Shown: positions 1 to 8,272 of the stretch, piece after piece
Layout of the letters: each line of letters opens with the position of its first letter
Numbering within the stretch: the first letter of the stretch is position 1
Origin: an uncultured Pseudomonadota bacterium
GTDB taxonomy: Bacteria > Myxococcota_A > UBA796 > SXON01
Length of the DNA: 64,000 bases
Reading direction: 5' to 3'
Assembly (NCBI GenBank): GCA_903875225.1
Contig: CAIQVJ010000019.1
Span: 1-64,000 of the forward strand
The notes under the pieces: generated by a model
The model's input: only the letters and a program-made list of their open reading frames with translations
Told to the model about the DNA's origin: nothing
Database searches by the model: none
Made by a program: the position numbers and the translations under genes

Positions 1-5
1 CGCCC

Positions 6-113
6 GGCGCCAAAGGTGGCGAGGATGGTCGTATCCTCGCGAGTGTTGGCGCCCCCGGCGCCAAAGGTGGCGAGGATGGTCGTATCCTCGCGAGTGTTGG
101 CGCCCCCGGCGCC
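6..113. repeat. 51-bp tandem direct repeat, two full copies plus a 6-bp start of a third
   Basis: Two identical 51-bp units (6-56 and 57-107) are followed by GGCGCC at 108-113. Each unit carries a perfect hairpin, CGAGGAT-GGTCGT-ATCCTCG. Since 51 is a multiple of three, any reading gives 17-residue repeats. On the plus strand an open frame without a start runs from the left edge to a TGA at 201-203 (unit GAKGGEDGRILASVGAP). On the minus strand a frame open to the left edge, possibly starting at 218, gives GANTREDTTILATFGAG and has more G/C at third positions. I cannot tell which, if either, is coding. Confidence 0.75.
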
Positions 114-224
114 CCTTCCGCCGCGGTCGCCTTCGAGGTCATCGGCGTGGTGCTCGCCTCGAGCAGACCTCAGCCGACGCCGCGTCGCGCACGGTCGACG
201 TGAAATTCGGCGAGGCATACGCAA

Positions 225-1070
225 TCATCGTGGGGCCGGGTGCTCGTCTCCCCACGCCACGACCGTGATCTCCGGCGCTACCCCCCAACGCAGGTCGATG
301 ATCGAGGTCCCGATGCCGCGGCTGACATACCCGTCCAGGGTGGGAAGGTGGACCGGGCCCTCGACCACGCGCCGGCCGGCTACGGTGCTGCCTGCCGGCA
401 CCACCGGCGCCCAGCCGAACACCGCCACCTGTCCGCCGTGGGTGTGCCCTGCCAGCACCAGCGGGCGAGTGGGCCCGGCAAGGAGCGCCGCCGCGATCGC
501 GTCGAGGCTCTGCGGGTAGTGGGCCAGGACGAGCAGTGGGACTGCGGCGTCTGGCGCGAGCAGGTCGGGCGGCTGTGCGGTGCGCGGTGAACCGCCGTCG
601 TCCAGGCCGACCACGTCCACCACCCGTCCACCGATGCCGGCCCGCACCCGGCGGTCTCGAAGCCACTCCACCCGGTGTGCCGCATACACCCGGGCGAGGG
701 CGTCGAGGCTCGTCCCAGACCAGTACTCCCAGTTTCCGGTGACCGCGTAGATGGGCGCCGTGTTGCCCGCTGCGTCGATCGCGTCGAGGAACGCCCCGAG
801 CGCTTCGAGCCGGTGGGCGTCGTCGATGACGTCGCCTGTCAGTGCGACCAGGTCGGCGTGCGCAGCGACGGCGCGGGAGGCGATGGCTGCGTTGAGCGCC
901 GGATCGGCGCGAAGGTGCAGGTCGGACAACTGGGCGATGCGCAGCCCCGGGCCGCCGCGGATCCGGACCTCGTGCAGTACGGGCACCCTTGGCGCGGCGC
1001 CGCCGTAGAGCACCGCCGCCATCGCGAACACCGCGACCCCGGACCATGCGCCGATTCGGGCACTACCCAA
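225..1070 (-). CDS. Membrane-anchored calcineurin-like metallophosphoesterase (YkuE type)
   Basis: 281 residues. A hydrophobic N-terminal helix (about 8-26) probably anchors the protein with its enzyme domain outside the cytoplasm. The metal-ligand motifs of the calcineurin-like phosphoesterase fold appear in order: SDLH (D50, H52), GD (G79, D80), GN (G112, N113), a lone His (H184) in LAHYP, and GHTH (H209, H211). This is the layout of the YkuE/YaeI group, whose proposed substrates include lipid head groups such as UDP-diacylglucosamine; the substrate here is unknown. No stop or hydrophobic patch argues against the ATG chosen. It is divergent from the regulator-metH pair across a repeat-filled gap. 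Confidence 0.9.
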   Translation of the reverse strand: MGSARIGAWSGVAVFAMAAVLYGGAAPRVPVLHEVRIRGGPGLRIAQLSDLHLRADPALNAAIASRAVAAHADLVALTGDVIDDAHRLEALGAFLDAIDAAGNTAPIYAVTGNWEYWSGTSLDALARVYAAHRVEWLRDRRVRAGIGGRVVDVVGLDDGGSPRTAQPPDLLAPDAAVPLLVLAHYPQSLDAIAAALLAGPTRPLVLAGHTHGGQVAVFGWAPVVPAGSTVAGRRVVEGPVHLPTLDGYVSRGIGTSIIDLRWGVAPEITVVAWGDEHPAPR

Positions 1071-1114
1071 GCTGATCGCGGCACGGGCTCATCGGGGGCC
1101 CATATCCGCATCCG

Positions 1115-1275
1115 CTCGCCGCCCGCCGCCCGCCGCCCGCCGCTCGCCGCTCGCTGCTCGCCGCCCGCCGCTCGCCGCTCGCGGCCCTCTGCCCTCTGCC
1201 CTCTGCCCTCCGCCCTCTGTCCTCCGGCCTCCGCCCTCTGCCCTCCGCCCGCCGCTCGCCGCCCGCCGCCTCCAG
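1115..1275. repeat. Heptanucleotide minisatellite, 23 units
   Basis: The 340-bp gap between the divergent metallophosphoesterase and regulator genes is mostly a strict 7-bp array. Read from 1115 every unit is seven bases with consensus C(C/T)C(G/T)C(C/T)G. There is one CTCGCCG, three CCCGCCG, mixed CTCGCCG units, then a block of CCCTCTG/CCCTCCG, then a return to CCCGCCG and CTCGCCG. The last unit (CCTCCAG) is degenerate. One strand is almost purine-free in the central block. No gene is evident in the array. Confidence 0.9.
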
Positions 1276-1374
1276 CCACTCATCTCGCGGCGCTCCCCAC
1301 CTCCCTGCGCTGGCCCTCCGTCACCGACCCGGCACGCCCGATCCGTCCCGCTCCGCGGGATGGCAATGCGGGTG

Positions 1375-1410
1375 GTGACGATATCGCGATATCGCGATAT
1401 ACTGTTTTCA
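1375..1410 (+). promoter_or_regulatory. Predicted promoter of the regulator-metH operon, giving a leaderless message
   Basis: A -35-like GTGACG (1375-1380), a 17-bp spacer and a good -10 TATACT (1398-1403) put the likely transcription start at or next to the A of the ATG at 1410. No Shine-Dalgarno sequence precedes that ATG, which fits a leaderless transcript. Confidence 0.55.
1381..1400. promoter_or_regulatory. 20-bp perfect palindromic operator, probably for the ArsR-type regulator
   Basis: ATATCGCGATATCGCGATAT reads the same on both strands and consists of two overlapping TATCGCGATA sites. It fills the spacer between the predicted -35 and -10 boxes and overlaps the -10, so a bound repressor would block RNA polymerase. 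The position suggests autoregulation of the regulator-metH operon. Confidence 0.65.
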
Positions 1411-2267
1411 TGACCCGCACCGACCGCTTGAGAGTCCTCGCCGAGCCCGTCCGGCTGCGGATCCTGGCGCTCCTGCAGGCCGAGGAGCTCTCGGCGGGTG
1501 AGCTGCAGGACCTGCTCGGCCTCGCGCAGAGCACGTTCGCCGGGCACATGGCGCAGCTCAAGCGCGTGGGCCTCGCCGACGCGCGCCGGGCGCAGGGGCA
1601 GGTGGTGTACAGCCTCGCGGCCGTCGAGGACACCGAACTCGCCGCGCTGATCGCGAGCGAGCCGCTCGATGAGGCCGACCGGTTCGCCCTCGAGCGGATC
1701 CTGGCCGCCCGCGGCGCCGCGATCGACTCGCTCGACGCAGACTTCCTGCCCGGACGCAACTGGGAGGGCCTGGCGCAGCTGCTGCTCACCCTCCTGCCCC
1801 CGCTGCGGATCGCGGATCTCGGCGTTGGCAGCGGCGAGTTGACGCGACTGCTCGCGTCGTCCAACCCGGCGTCCCACCTGATCGCGGTCGACCTGCAGGC
1901 AGACGCGCTCGTGAACCTCGGCCCCAACGTCGAACCCCGCTGCGGCGACCTCGCAGACCCCCCGCTCGCCCCCGGCGAGGTCGACCTCGTGCTCTACTCG
2001 CAGTCGCTGCACTGCGTCGAAGACCCCCTGCTGGCCCTCCAGAACCTGCACGAGAAGCTCGCCCCCGGCGCGCGCGTCGCCGTCCTCGATCTCGCGCCGC
2101 ACGCCCACACCTGGGTCCAGGGTCGACTCGGGCACAAGCACCTCGGCTTCCCCGACCTCGCCGCCCTGCTCACCGCCGCCGGCTTCCACACCGTCTCCTG
2201 CGCCGTCGTGCACCGCGACCGTCGCCCACCTGCCTTCACGACACTCCTCGCCCTGGGTACCCGATGA
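1410..2267 (+). CDS. ArsR-family regulator with C-terminal SAM-dependent methyltransferase domain (SahR-like)
   Basis: 285 residues. Residues 1-75 form an ArsR-type winged helix (VLAEPVRLRILALL opening, recognition region around 31-58). Residues 115-285 are a class I methyltransferase fold with a clear SAM/SAH-binding loop, ADLGVGSGELTRLL (135-148). Regulators of this two-domain type next to methionine-cycle genes include SahR, which senses S-adenosylhomocysteine; that role here is inferred from architecture and the 4-bp ATGA overlap with metH. No metal-binding Cys pair of ArsR/SmtB sensors is seen, which favours a SAM/SAH ligand. The ATG was chosen because the HTH begins right after it and a promoter ends at it. 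It may repress its own operon through the palindrome just upstream. Confidence 0.85.
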   Translation: MTRTDRLRVLAEPVRLRILALLQAEELSAGELQDLLGLAQSTFAGHMAQLKRVGLADARRAQGQVVYSLAAVEDTELAALIASEPLDEADRFALERILAARGAAIDSLDADFLPGRNWEGLAQLLLTLLPPLRIADLGVGSGELTRLLASSNPASHLIAVDLQADALVNLGPNVEPRCGDLADPPLAPGEVDLVLYSQSLHCVEDPLLALQNLHEKLAPGARVAVLDLAPHAHTWVQGRLGHKHLGFPDLAALLTAAGFHTVSCAVVHRDRRPPAFTTLLALGTR

Positions 2268-5200
2268 CCACGATCCCGCTCCCCAACTCGCCGATGACCT
2301 CCTCTCCGCTGCTCGACGCGCTGAATGACCGCGTGCTCATCTTCGACGGCGGCATGGGAACCCAGATCCACGGCTTCAACCTGCCGCTCTCGGACTACAA
2401 CGGCCTCGAGAACTGCTCCGAGATCCTGTGCCTCACGCGGCCCGACGTCATCGAGGCCATCCACAGCCGGTACTTCGAGGTGGGCGCCGACATCGTGGAG
2501 ACCAACTCCTTCGGCGGCGCCCCCTGGGTGCTGGGCGAATTCGGGCTCTCGACGGAGTGCCACGAGATCAACAAGCGGGCGGCCCAGATCGCGCGGGCGG
2601 CAGCGGATCGCCACAGCACGGAGGCGCGACCGCGGTTCGTGGCGGGCTCGATCGGCCCCGGCACCCGGCTCCCGAGCCTGCTCCACATCCGCTGGGACGA
2701 GATGCACGCCGGCTACAAGGAGCAGGTGAGGGGCTTGATCGACGGGGGCGTGGACGTGCTGCTCGTCGAGACCTGCCAGGACCTCCTGCAGACCAAGTGC
2801 GCGGTCTCCGCGATCTTCGACGTGTACACGGAGCCCGCCTACGCGAGCCGGCGCGTGCCGGTGATGGCGCAGGTGACGATGGAGACCACGGGGACGATGC
2901 TGCTGGGCTCGGACATCGCGACTGCGGTCACCGTGCTGGAGGCCTTCCCGATCGACGTGATCGGGCTCAACTGCGCGACGGGCCCGCAGGAGATGGCGGC
3001 CCACATCGCCTACCTCGGGCGCCACGCCCAGCGGCGCATCAGCGTGCTGCCCAACGCGGGCCTGCCCCAGCTCGTCGACGGGAGGACGCACTACCCGCTG
3101 AACCCGCGTGAGCTGGCCGAGTGGCACGAGCGGTTCGTCGAGCACGACGGCGTCAACTTCGTCGGCGGGTGCTGCGGCACCACGCCCGACCACATCCGGG
3201 CGGTCGCCGAGAAGATCCTGCGGCGCAAGCCGAAGCACCGCACGCCCGAGTTCGTGCCCTCGTTGGCGAGCCTGTACGGCACGGTGCCGCTGCGCCAGCA
3301 GGCCGACATCTTCGCCGTGGGCGAGCGCACCAACGCCAACGGCTCCCGGGCGTTCAAGCGCATGCTCGACGCCGAGGACTGGGACGGCATGGTCGGCATG
3401 GGCCGCACGCAGATGAAGTCCGGGTCCCACGCCATCGACGTGTGCACCGCGTTTGTGGGGCGGCCCGAGATCAACGACATGGACACGCTCGTGTCGAAGA
3501 TGGCGACGGCCGTGCACGGGCCGCTGGTCATCGACTCCACCGAGGTGCCCGTGCTCGAAGCCGCGCTCAAGCGGATCGGCGGAAAGGGCCTGGTGAACTC
3601 GATCAACCTCGAAGACGGCGAGGGCCGCCTCGACAAGGTGTGCACCCTGTGCCGCCAGTTCGGCGCGGGCGTCATCGCGCTCACGATCGACGAGGAGGGC
3701 ATGGCCAAGAGCCCCGAGCGCAAGCTGGCCATCGCCGAGCGCCTGTACGACCTCGCGGTCAACCGCCACGGCATCGCGCCGGACGACATCCTCTTCGACC
3801 CGCTCACGTTCACCATCGCGACCGGCAACGAGGACGACCGCAAGCTCGGGCTCTGGACGCTCGAAGGCATCCGCCTCATCGCCGCTCGATTCCCCCGCTG
3901 TGGAATCCTGCTCGGCCTCTCCAACATCAGCTTCGGGCTCAATCCGCCGGCGCGTCACGCGCTCAACTCGGTGTACCTGCACCACGCGCGGGAGGCCGGG
4001 CTCACCGCAGCCATCGTCCACGCCGACAAGATCATCCCCCTCTACAAGCTGCCCGAGGAGCAGCGGGTGGTGTGCGAGGACCTGATCTTCGACCGGCGTC
4101 GCCCGGCCAGCGTCAGCGTGACAGGCGAGCCCGTCCCCGCCTACGATCCGCTCCAGGCCCTGCTCGCGCTGTTCGCCGACGTCAAGACCGCCACCGTGGT
4201 CAAGAGCGCCGCCGCGAACGTCGAGGACAGGCTCAAGGATCGCATCGTGGACGGGGACCGCATCGGGCTGGAGGTCGATCTGCAGGAGGCGCTCGCGAAG
4301 TATCCGCCGCTCCAGATCATCAACGAGATCCTGCTCGGCGGCATGAAGGTGGTCGGCGAACTGTTCGGGTCCGGACAGATGCAGCTCCCCTTCGTGCTGC
4401 AGTCGGCGGAGACCATGAAGGCGGCGGTGGCGTGGCTCGAGCCGCACATGGACAAGGCGAGCGGCCCGGCCAAGGGCACCATGGTCCTGGCCACGGTGCG
4501 CGGGGACGTGCACGACATCGGCAAGAACCTCGTGGACATCATCCTCACCAACAACGGGTACCGGGTGGTGAACATCGGCATCAAGCAGCCCATCGACCAG
4601 ATCCTCAAGGCGGCGAAGGAGCACAACGCCGACGCGATCGGCATGAGCGGCCTGCTCGTGAAGAGCACGGTGATCATGCGTGAGAACATGGAGGAGATGC
4701 GCTCGCAGGGGTGGACGACGCCGGTGGTGCTGGGCGGCGCGGCGCTCACCCGCGCGTATGTGGAGCAGGACTGCTCCCAGACCTACGGTCGAAAGGTCGT
4801 GTACGCGAAGGATGCGTTCGCCGGGCTGCACTTCATGCAGAACCTGCCGACGTTCGACGACACGTTGGATCCGGTGGTGGCCGTCGCCGAGGACACCAGG
4901 AAGATCACGGCCCGCCACGAGCGGCCGGTCCCCTACGACGCGCGCGACGCCGAGCCGATCAAGGCGGCGCCGGTGCCGGTCCCCCCGTTCTTCGGCTCCC
5001 GCAAGCTGGAGGTCCCCTTGCGCGCGCTGCTTCCCTGGATCAACGAAGACGTGCTCTTCAAGTTCCAATGGGGTTTTCTGCGCAAGAACCTCTCCGACGA
5101 GGAGCACGCCGCGCAGCTCCGCACCGTGGTGAAGCCCATCCTCGTGGAGCTCGCCGACCGCTGCGCCCGGGAGGAGATCCTGCACCCTGCTGCGGTGTAC

Positions 5201-5749
5201 GGGTACTTCCGTTGCGCCCGCGAGGGCGATGCGCTCATCCTTGAGGACGGGACCCGGCTCGGGTTCCCCCGCCAACGCTCGGAGGGCAACCGGGCGGGGC
5301 TGTGCCTCGCCGACTACTTCCGGACCGCGAACGAGGGCGGCGACGTCGTCGGGCTGCAGTGCGTGACCGTGGGCCAGCACGCGAGCGACGTCGCGCGCAC
5401 CTGGTTCGACGAGAACAAGTACACCGAGTACCTGTACCTGCACGGGCTGGGCGTGGAGGTCACCGAGGCCCTCGCCGAGTTCGTCCACAAGCAGATCCGG
5501 GCGGATCTCGGGATCGCGGATCAGGACGCCCGGGACATCCCCCAGCTGTTCCACAAGCGCTACCAGGGCTGCCGCTACGCCTATGGCTACCCGGCGTGCC
5601 CCGAGATGGCCGACCAGCGGCACCTGCTGCGATTGCTCGGCGCCGAGCGCATCGGTGTGGACATGGCAGACGAGGACCAGCTGCACCCGGAGCAGTCCAC
5701 TGCGGCCATCGTCGTCCACCATCCGCAGGCGCGGTACTTCAGGGTCTGA
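2264..5749 (+). CDS. metH: Cobalamin-dependent methionine synthase, full length
   Basis: 1161 residues, near the usual length (E. coli about 1227). MetH moves a methyl group from methyltetrahydrofolate through cobalamin to homocysteine. All four modules are present: the homocysteine domain (about 15-330) with zinc-ligand Cys in LNCATG and the paired Cys of GGCCGTTPDH near 302; the pterin domain (about 350-620); the B12 domain with the DxHxxG motif GDVHDIG around His 749; and the activation domain with the C-terminal YGYPACPEM SAM-binding signature. Overlap with the upstream regulator implies translational coupling. The 3' end overlaps the convergent carboxypeptidase gene by 11 bp. Confidence 0.98.
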   Translation: MTTIPLPNSPMTSSPLLDALNDRVLIFDGGMGTQIHGFNLPLSDYNGLENCSEILCLTRPDVIEAIHSRYFEVGADIVETNSFGGAPWVLGEFGLSTECHEINKRAAQIARAAADRHSTEARPRFVAGSIGPGTRLPSLLHIRWDEMHAGYKEQVRGLIDGGVDVLLVETCQDLLQTKCAVSAIFDVYTEPAYASRRVPVMAQVTMETTGTMLLGSDIATAVTVLEAFPIDVIGLNCATGPQEMAAHIAYLGRHAQRRISVLPNAGLPQLVDGRTHYPLNPRELAEWHERFVEHDGVNFVGGCCGTTPDHIRAVAEKILRRKPKHRTPEFVPSLASLYGTVPLRQQADIFAVGERTNANGSRAFKRMLDAEDWDGMVGMGRTQMKSGSHAIDVCTAFVGRPEINDMDTLVSKMATAVHGPLVIDSTEVPVLEAALKRIGGKGLVNSINLEDGEGRLDKVCTLCRQFGAGVIALTIDEEGMAKSPERKLAIAERLYDLAVNRHGIAPDDILFDPLTFTIATGNEDDRKLGLWTLEGIRLIAARFPRCGILLGLSNISFGLNPPARHALNSVYLHHAREAGLTAAIVHADKIIPLYKLPEEQRVVCEDLIFDRRRPASVSVTGEPVPAYDPLQALLALFADVKTATVVKSAAANVEDRLKDRIVDGDRIGLEVDLQEALAKYPPLQIINEILLGGMKVVGELFGSGQMQLPFVLQSAETMKAAVAWLEPHMDKASGPAKGTMVLATVRGDVHDIGKNLVDIILTNNGYRVVNIGIKQPIDQILKAAKEHNADAIGMSGLLVKSTVIMRENMEEMRSQGWTTPVVLGGAALTRAYVEQDCSQTYGRKVVYAKDAFAGLHFMQNLPTFDDTLDPVVAVAEDTRKITARHERPVPYDARDAEPIKAAPVPVPPFFGSRKLEVPLRALLPWINEDVLFKFQWGFLRKNLSDEEHAAQLRTVVKPILVELADRCAREEILHPAAVYGYFRCAREGDALILEDGTRLGFPRQRSEGNRAGLCLADYFRTANEGGDVVGLQCVTVGQHASDVARTWFDENKYTEYLYLHGLGVEVTEALAEFVHKQIRADLGIADQDARDIPQLFHKRYQGCRYAYGYPACPEMADQRHLLRLLGAERIGVDMADEDQLHPEQSTAAIVVHHPQARYFRV

Positions 5750-7355
5750 CCCGGCGTCGCCGCAGGCCGAGCAGCCCGAACATCAGGACGGCGCCGTGCA
5801 CGCCGGTGCCGCCACACCCCCCCGCGAAGTAGCTGCCGACCTGCGGCTGCGCGACCGGCGTGCCCTCGATCACGATGGTCTCAGGCGGATCCTCGTCCCA
5901 GGTCGGGGTCGCGTTCATCCCGACGGCACCCACCCAGGCGCCGTTGGTCCACACGAGTACGGTGTCGTCGCCCGGGACCCAGTCGAAGGCGAGCGCCGTA
6001 CCGGTCTGCAGGGTTCGCAGCAGGGGGTGCAGGGCGCGGACTGGCCCGCCGACGCCCCAGGCCTCCGCCCCGCGCCCGAAACCCGCGCCGGTCAGGTTGA
6101 TCCCGGCCCCCTCCACCTCGACGGTGTCGAGCCGCACATGGTCGTCCACCTCGCCGACCAGCAGCGACCGGGGCGCCACGCCGTCAGCGGTCACGACGTC
6201 CCAGAGGCCCGGCGCCAGCGTGGCGGCATCGAGCGAGCCGTCGAACGCGACGGGGGGCTCGCCCGGCTGGGTGAGCCCGATCCAGCCCGGTGGGACGTCC
6301 TGTGCGCCCTCCCCGCGGGAGATCAACCGCGGGGTGACCGTGGTGCCCGACCAGGCCAGCGGGGCGCCGTAGGCGGCGCTCTCGAAGCCCGCGCTCGTCC
6401 AGGTCGTCGGGGTGCTGTCGCTCCAGCGTGCGAGGAGCCCGCCCGGGCTGGTGCTCGGCCACGCTGTCTCCGCGGTGACCGGCACGGCCTCGCCGGTCTG
6501 GTTGGAGACCGCCTCCGCGAGCAGGTCCGGCGGCCGCAGGAGCCACTGCAGGATTGCGTCCACGTGCCAGTCGATCACGGCCTGGGCATCGGAGGGCGCC
6601 TTGTCGTCGCTCACCTCGAGGGTGAACTCGGGGATGCCCCAGCGGCCGTAGGACCAGTCCGTGGTGTCGCCATGGGTTGGAAACCAATCGGCGCCGTTGG
6701 TCGACCAGAAGCCCGGCTGGGTCACCTGGGCCGCGTACGCCTCGCCGATCGCGGCGAGCATCGGCTCGTCGGGGGCGCGATCCTCGGTCGTGTAGTTCCA
6801 GGTCCAGCCGATGTTGCTGGCGCCGCTGTGGAGCGTGAGGCCTCCGAGCCAGGTGCGCGCACGCGTGAGGCTGCGGATGGCGCGGGTCTCGGGCTCGGAG
6901 AACGGGCTGGCGCCGGGGTCGATCGCCTCGCCCCACGCATAGTCGTAGTTCCGGTTCAGGTCGACGATCCGCGCGTTCTCGCGGGTGTGGGCGGCCAGCC
7001 CGTCCGGGTTGACGTCAGGCACCACCCAGACCTCCGCATCGTCGGGGACGAGCCCCGGGTCTGCGGCGAGGCGCTCGGCGACGGCGAGCGCGACGATCAC
7101 GCTGATTGGCTCGTTTCCATGGTGACCACCCAGGATCCGGAGCGAGTACAACGGGTTTGCGGAGGGGCTCACGCGGAGGGCCGTGATCGGGCGCCCGCCG
7201 AGGCTCACGCCCAGGTCCACGCGCTCTGCGTCGGGGTTCTCGAGGCTGTCGAGGTCGGCTTCCACCTCCTCGGGGGTGACCCAGCCCCCGGCGGCGTCCG
7301 CGTAGGCGGACGGCTCCTGCTCTGGCCAGAATGCTGGGTCGTCGGGCCGGTCCAT
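5739..7355 (-). CDS. M14-family zinc carboxypeptidase with MYXO-CTERM-like tail
   Basis: 538 residues. The M14 active site is complete: zinc ligands H79xxE82 in HHGNEP and H176 in LTLHSG, substrate-binding N134-R135, and the general-base Glu (E247) in EFTLEVSD. About 200 residues of beta-rich sequence follow. The end is tripartite: a Gly-Gly-Cys motif, a hydrophobic stretch (VLMFGLLGL) and an Arg-rich tail RRRRVRP, as in MYXO-CTERM surface-sorting signals. Such tails normally go with a signal peptide, yet none is visible after the ATG chosen or in the open frame upstream. The start is therefore the weak point. Confidence 0.85.
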   Translation of the reverse strand: MDRPDDPAFWPEQEPSAYADAAGGWVTPEEVEADLDSLENPDAERVDLGVSLGGRPITALRVSPSANPLYSLRILGGHHGNEPISVIVALAVAERLAADPGLVPDDAEVWVVPDVNPDGLAAHTRENARIVDLNRNYDYAWGEAIDPGASPFSEPETRAIRSLTRARTWLGGLTLHSGASNIGWTWNYTTEDRAPDEPMLAAIGEAYAAQVTQPGFWSTNGADWFPTHGDTTDWSYGRWGIPEFTLEVSDDKAPSDAQAVIDWHVDAILQWLLRPPDLLAEAVSNQTGEAVPVTAETAWPSTSPGGLLARWSDSTPTTWTSAGFESAAYGAPLAWSGTTVTPRLISRGEGAQDVPPGWIGLTQPGEPPVAFDGSLDAATLAPGLWDVVTADGVAPRSLLVGEVDDHVRLDTVEVEGAGINLTGAGFGRGAEAWGVGGPVRALHPLLRTLQTGTALAFDWVPGDDTVLVWTNGAWVGAVGMNATPTWDEDPPETIVIEGTPVAQPQVGSYFAGGCGGTGVHGAVLMFGLLGLRRRRVRP

Positions 7356-7453
7356 GGGGGTACCGTAGCGCGTCCCCGGGGGCGTGACGCCGGGTTGCAG
7401 AACGGGACTACACAAAGCGGCCCGCGCGTCACTCCGGTGACTACGCTTCGCGG

Positions 7454-8260
7454 ATGTGTCGAAACATCCGAACGCTCTTCCACTTCCAGCCCCCCAGCAC
7501 GGACGATGAGATCCGCGCTGCAGCCCTTCAGTACGTGCGCAAGGTCTCCGGGACGACACGCCCCAGTCGGGCGAACGCCGCCGCGTTCGAGGCGGCCGTG
7601 GAGGAGTTCGCCACGCTCACGCGCCGGTTGATCCGGGAGGGCCTCGTGGCCTCCGGGCCACCCCGCACGCGGGAGCGCGAGGCCGCACGGGCACGCGCTC
7701 GGGGGGTGAAACGCGGTCATGTCGTCGCGCCGCCCCGCCCGCCTGCGAGCGAGGTTTCGCTCCGGCCCGATCGCGTGAACCTCCAGCCGTACCATGTCGC
7801 GGGCCCCCGAGCGGAAGCCGCGTTCGAACTTTGGAAGGAGGAGATCAGCCGGTTGCTCCCTGGCGTGGAGGTGCACCACGTGGGCGCCACCTCGATCCCC
7901 GGCTCGTTGACCAAGGGCGATCTGGACATCTGCCTGCGCGTCCCCCAGGAGCAGTTCGCCGCGGCAGATGCGACGCTCGCCGGGCGGTTCGCCCGCGATG
8001 CTGGGTATGTCCAGACCACCAGCTACTCCAGCTTCAAGGAATATGATTCTGACCCGGAGCTGGGAATCCAGCTCGTCGTGGCCGGTGGACCGGAGGACTT
8101 CTTCCTGCGGTTGCGGGATGCCCTGCGCGCCGATCCCGCCCTCGTGGAGCGCCTGAACACGCTGCGGCGCCGGCACGCGGGGGGCGAGATGCCAGGCTAC
8201 CGGGCGGAGAAGGATGAATTCTACCAGATCGTCCTGGGCGGCGGGGGCGACTGGTCGTAG
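7454..8260 (+). CDS. DUF2277 protein fused to a GrpB-like nucleotidyltransferase domain
   Basis: 268 residues. Residues 1-70 match the DUF2277 signature (MCRNIRTLF start, EIRAAALQYVRKVSG, PSRAN). After a short Arg-rich linker, residues 100-268 carry the GrpB/UPF0157 pattern, a minimal nucleotidyltransferase fold: HHVGATSIPGS (141-151) followed by the acidic KGDLDICL motif (154-161). DUF2277 is usually a free-standing small protein, so the fusion is unusual. The substrate is unknown; GrpB-like proteins are thought to be nucleotidyltransferase relatives. It stands alone, convergent with the muramidase gene. Confidence 0.8.
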   Translation: MCRNIRTLFHFQPPSTDDEIRAAALQYVRKVSGTTRPSRANAAAFEAAVEEFATLTRRLIREGLVASGPPRTREREAARARARGVKRGHVVAPPRPPASEVSLRPDRVNLQPYHVAGPRAEAAFELWKEEISRLLPGVEVHHVGATSIPGSLTKGDLDICLRVPQEQFAAADATLAGRFARDAGYVQTTSYSSFKEYDSDPELGIQLVVAGGPEDFFLRLRDALRADPALVERLNTLRRRHAGGEMPGYRAEKDEFYQIVLGGGGDWS

Positions 8261-8272
8261 CCGGCGTTCCGG

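Noticed and set aside
6..113. CRISPR-like array
   Set aside because: The 51-bp units abut with no spacers and there are no cas genes.
675..1409. An in-frame extension of the ArsR-type regulator to the left
   Set aside because: It runs through the 7-bp array and overlaps the metallophosphoesterase gene on the other strand; the promoter and palindrome place the start at 1410.
1994..5722. A 1242-codon open frame antisense to metH
   Set aside because: It mirrors metH codon by codon, has no family motif, and long antisense frames are common at this GC content.
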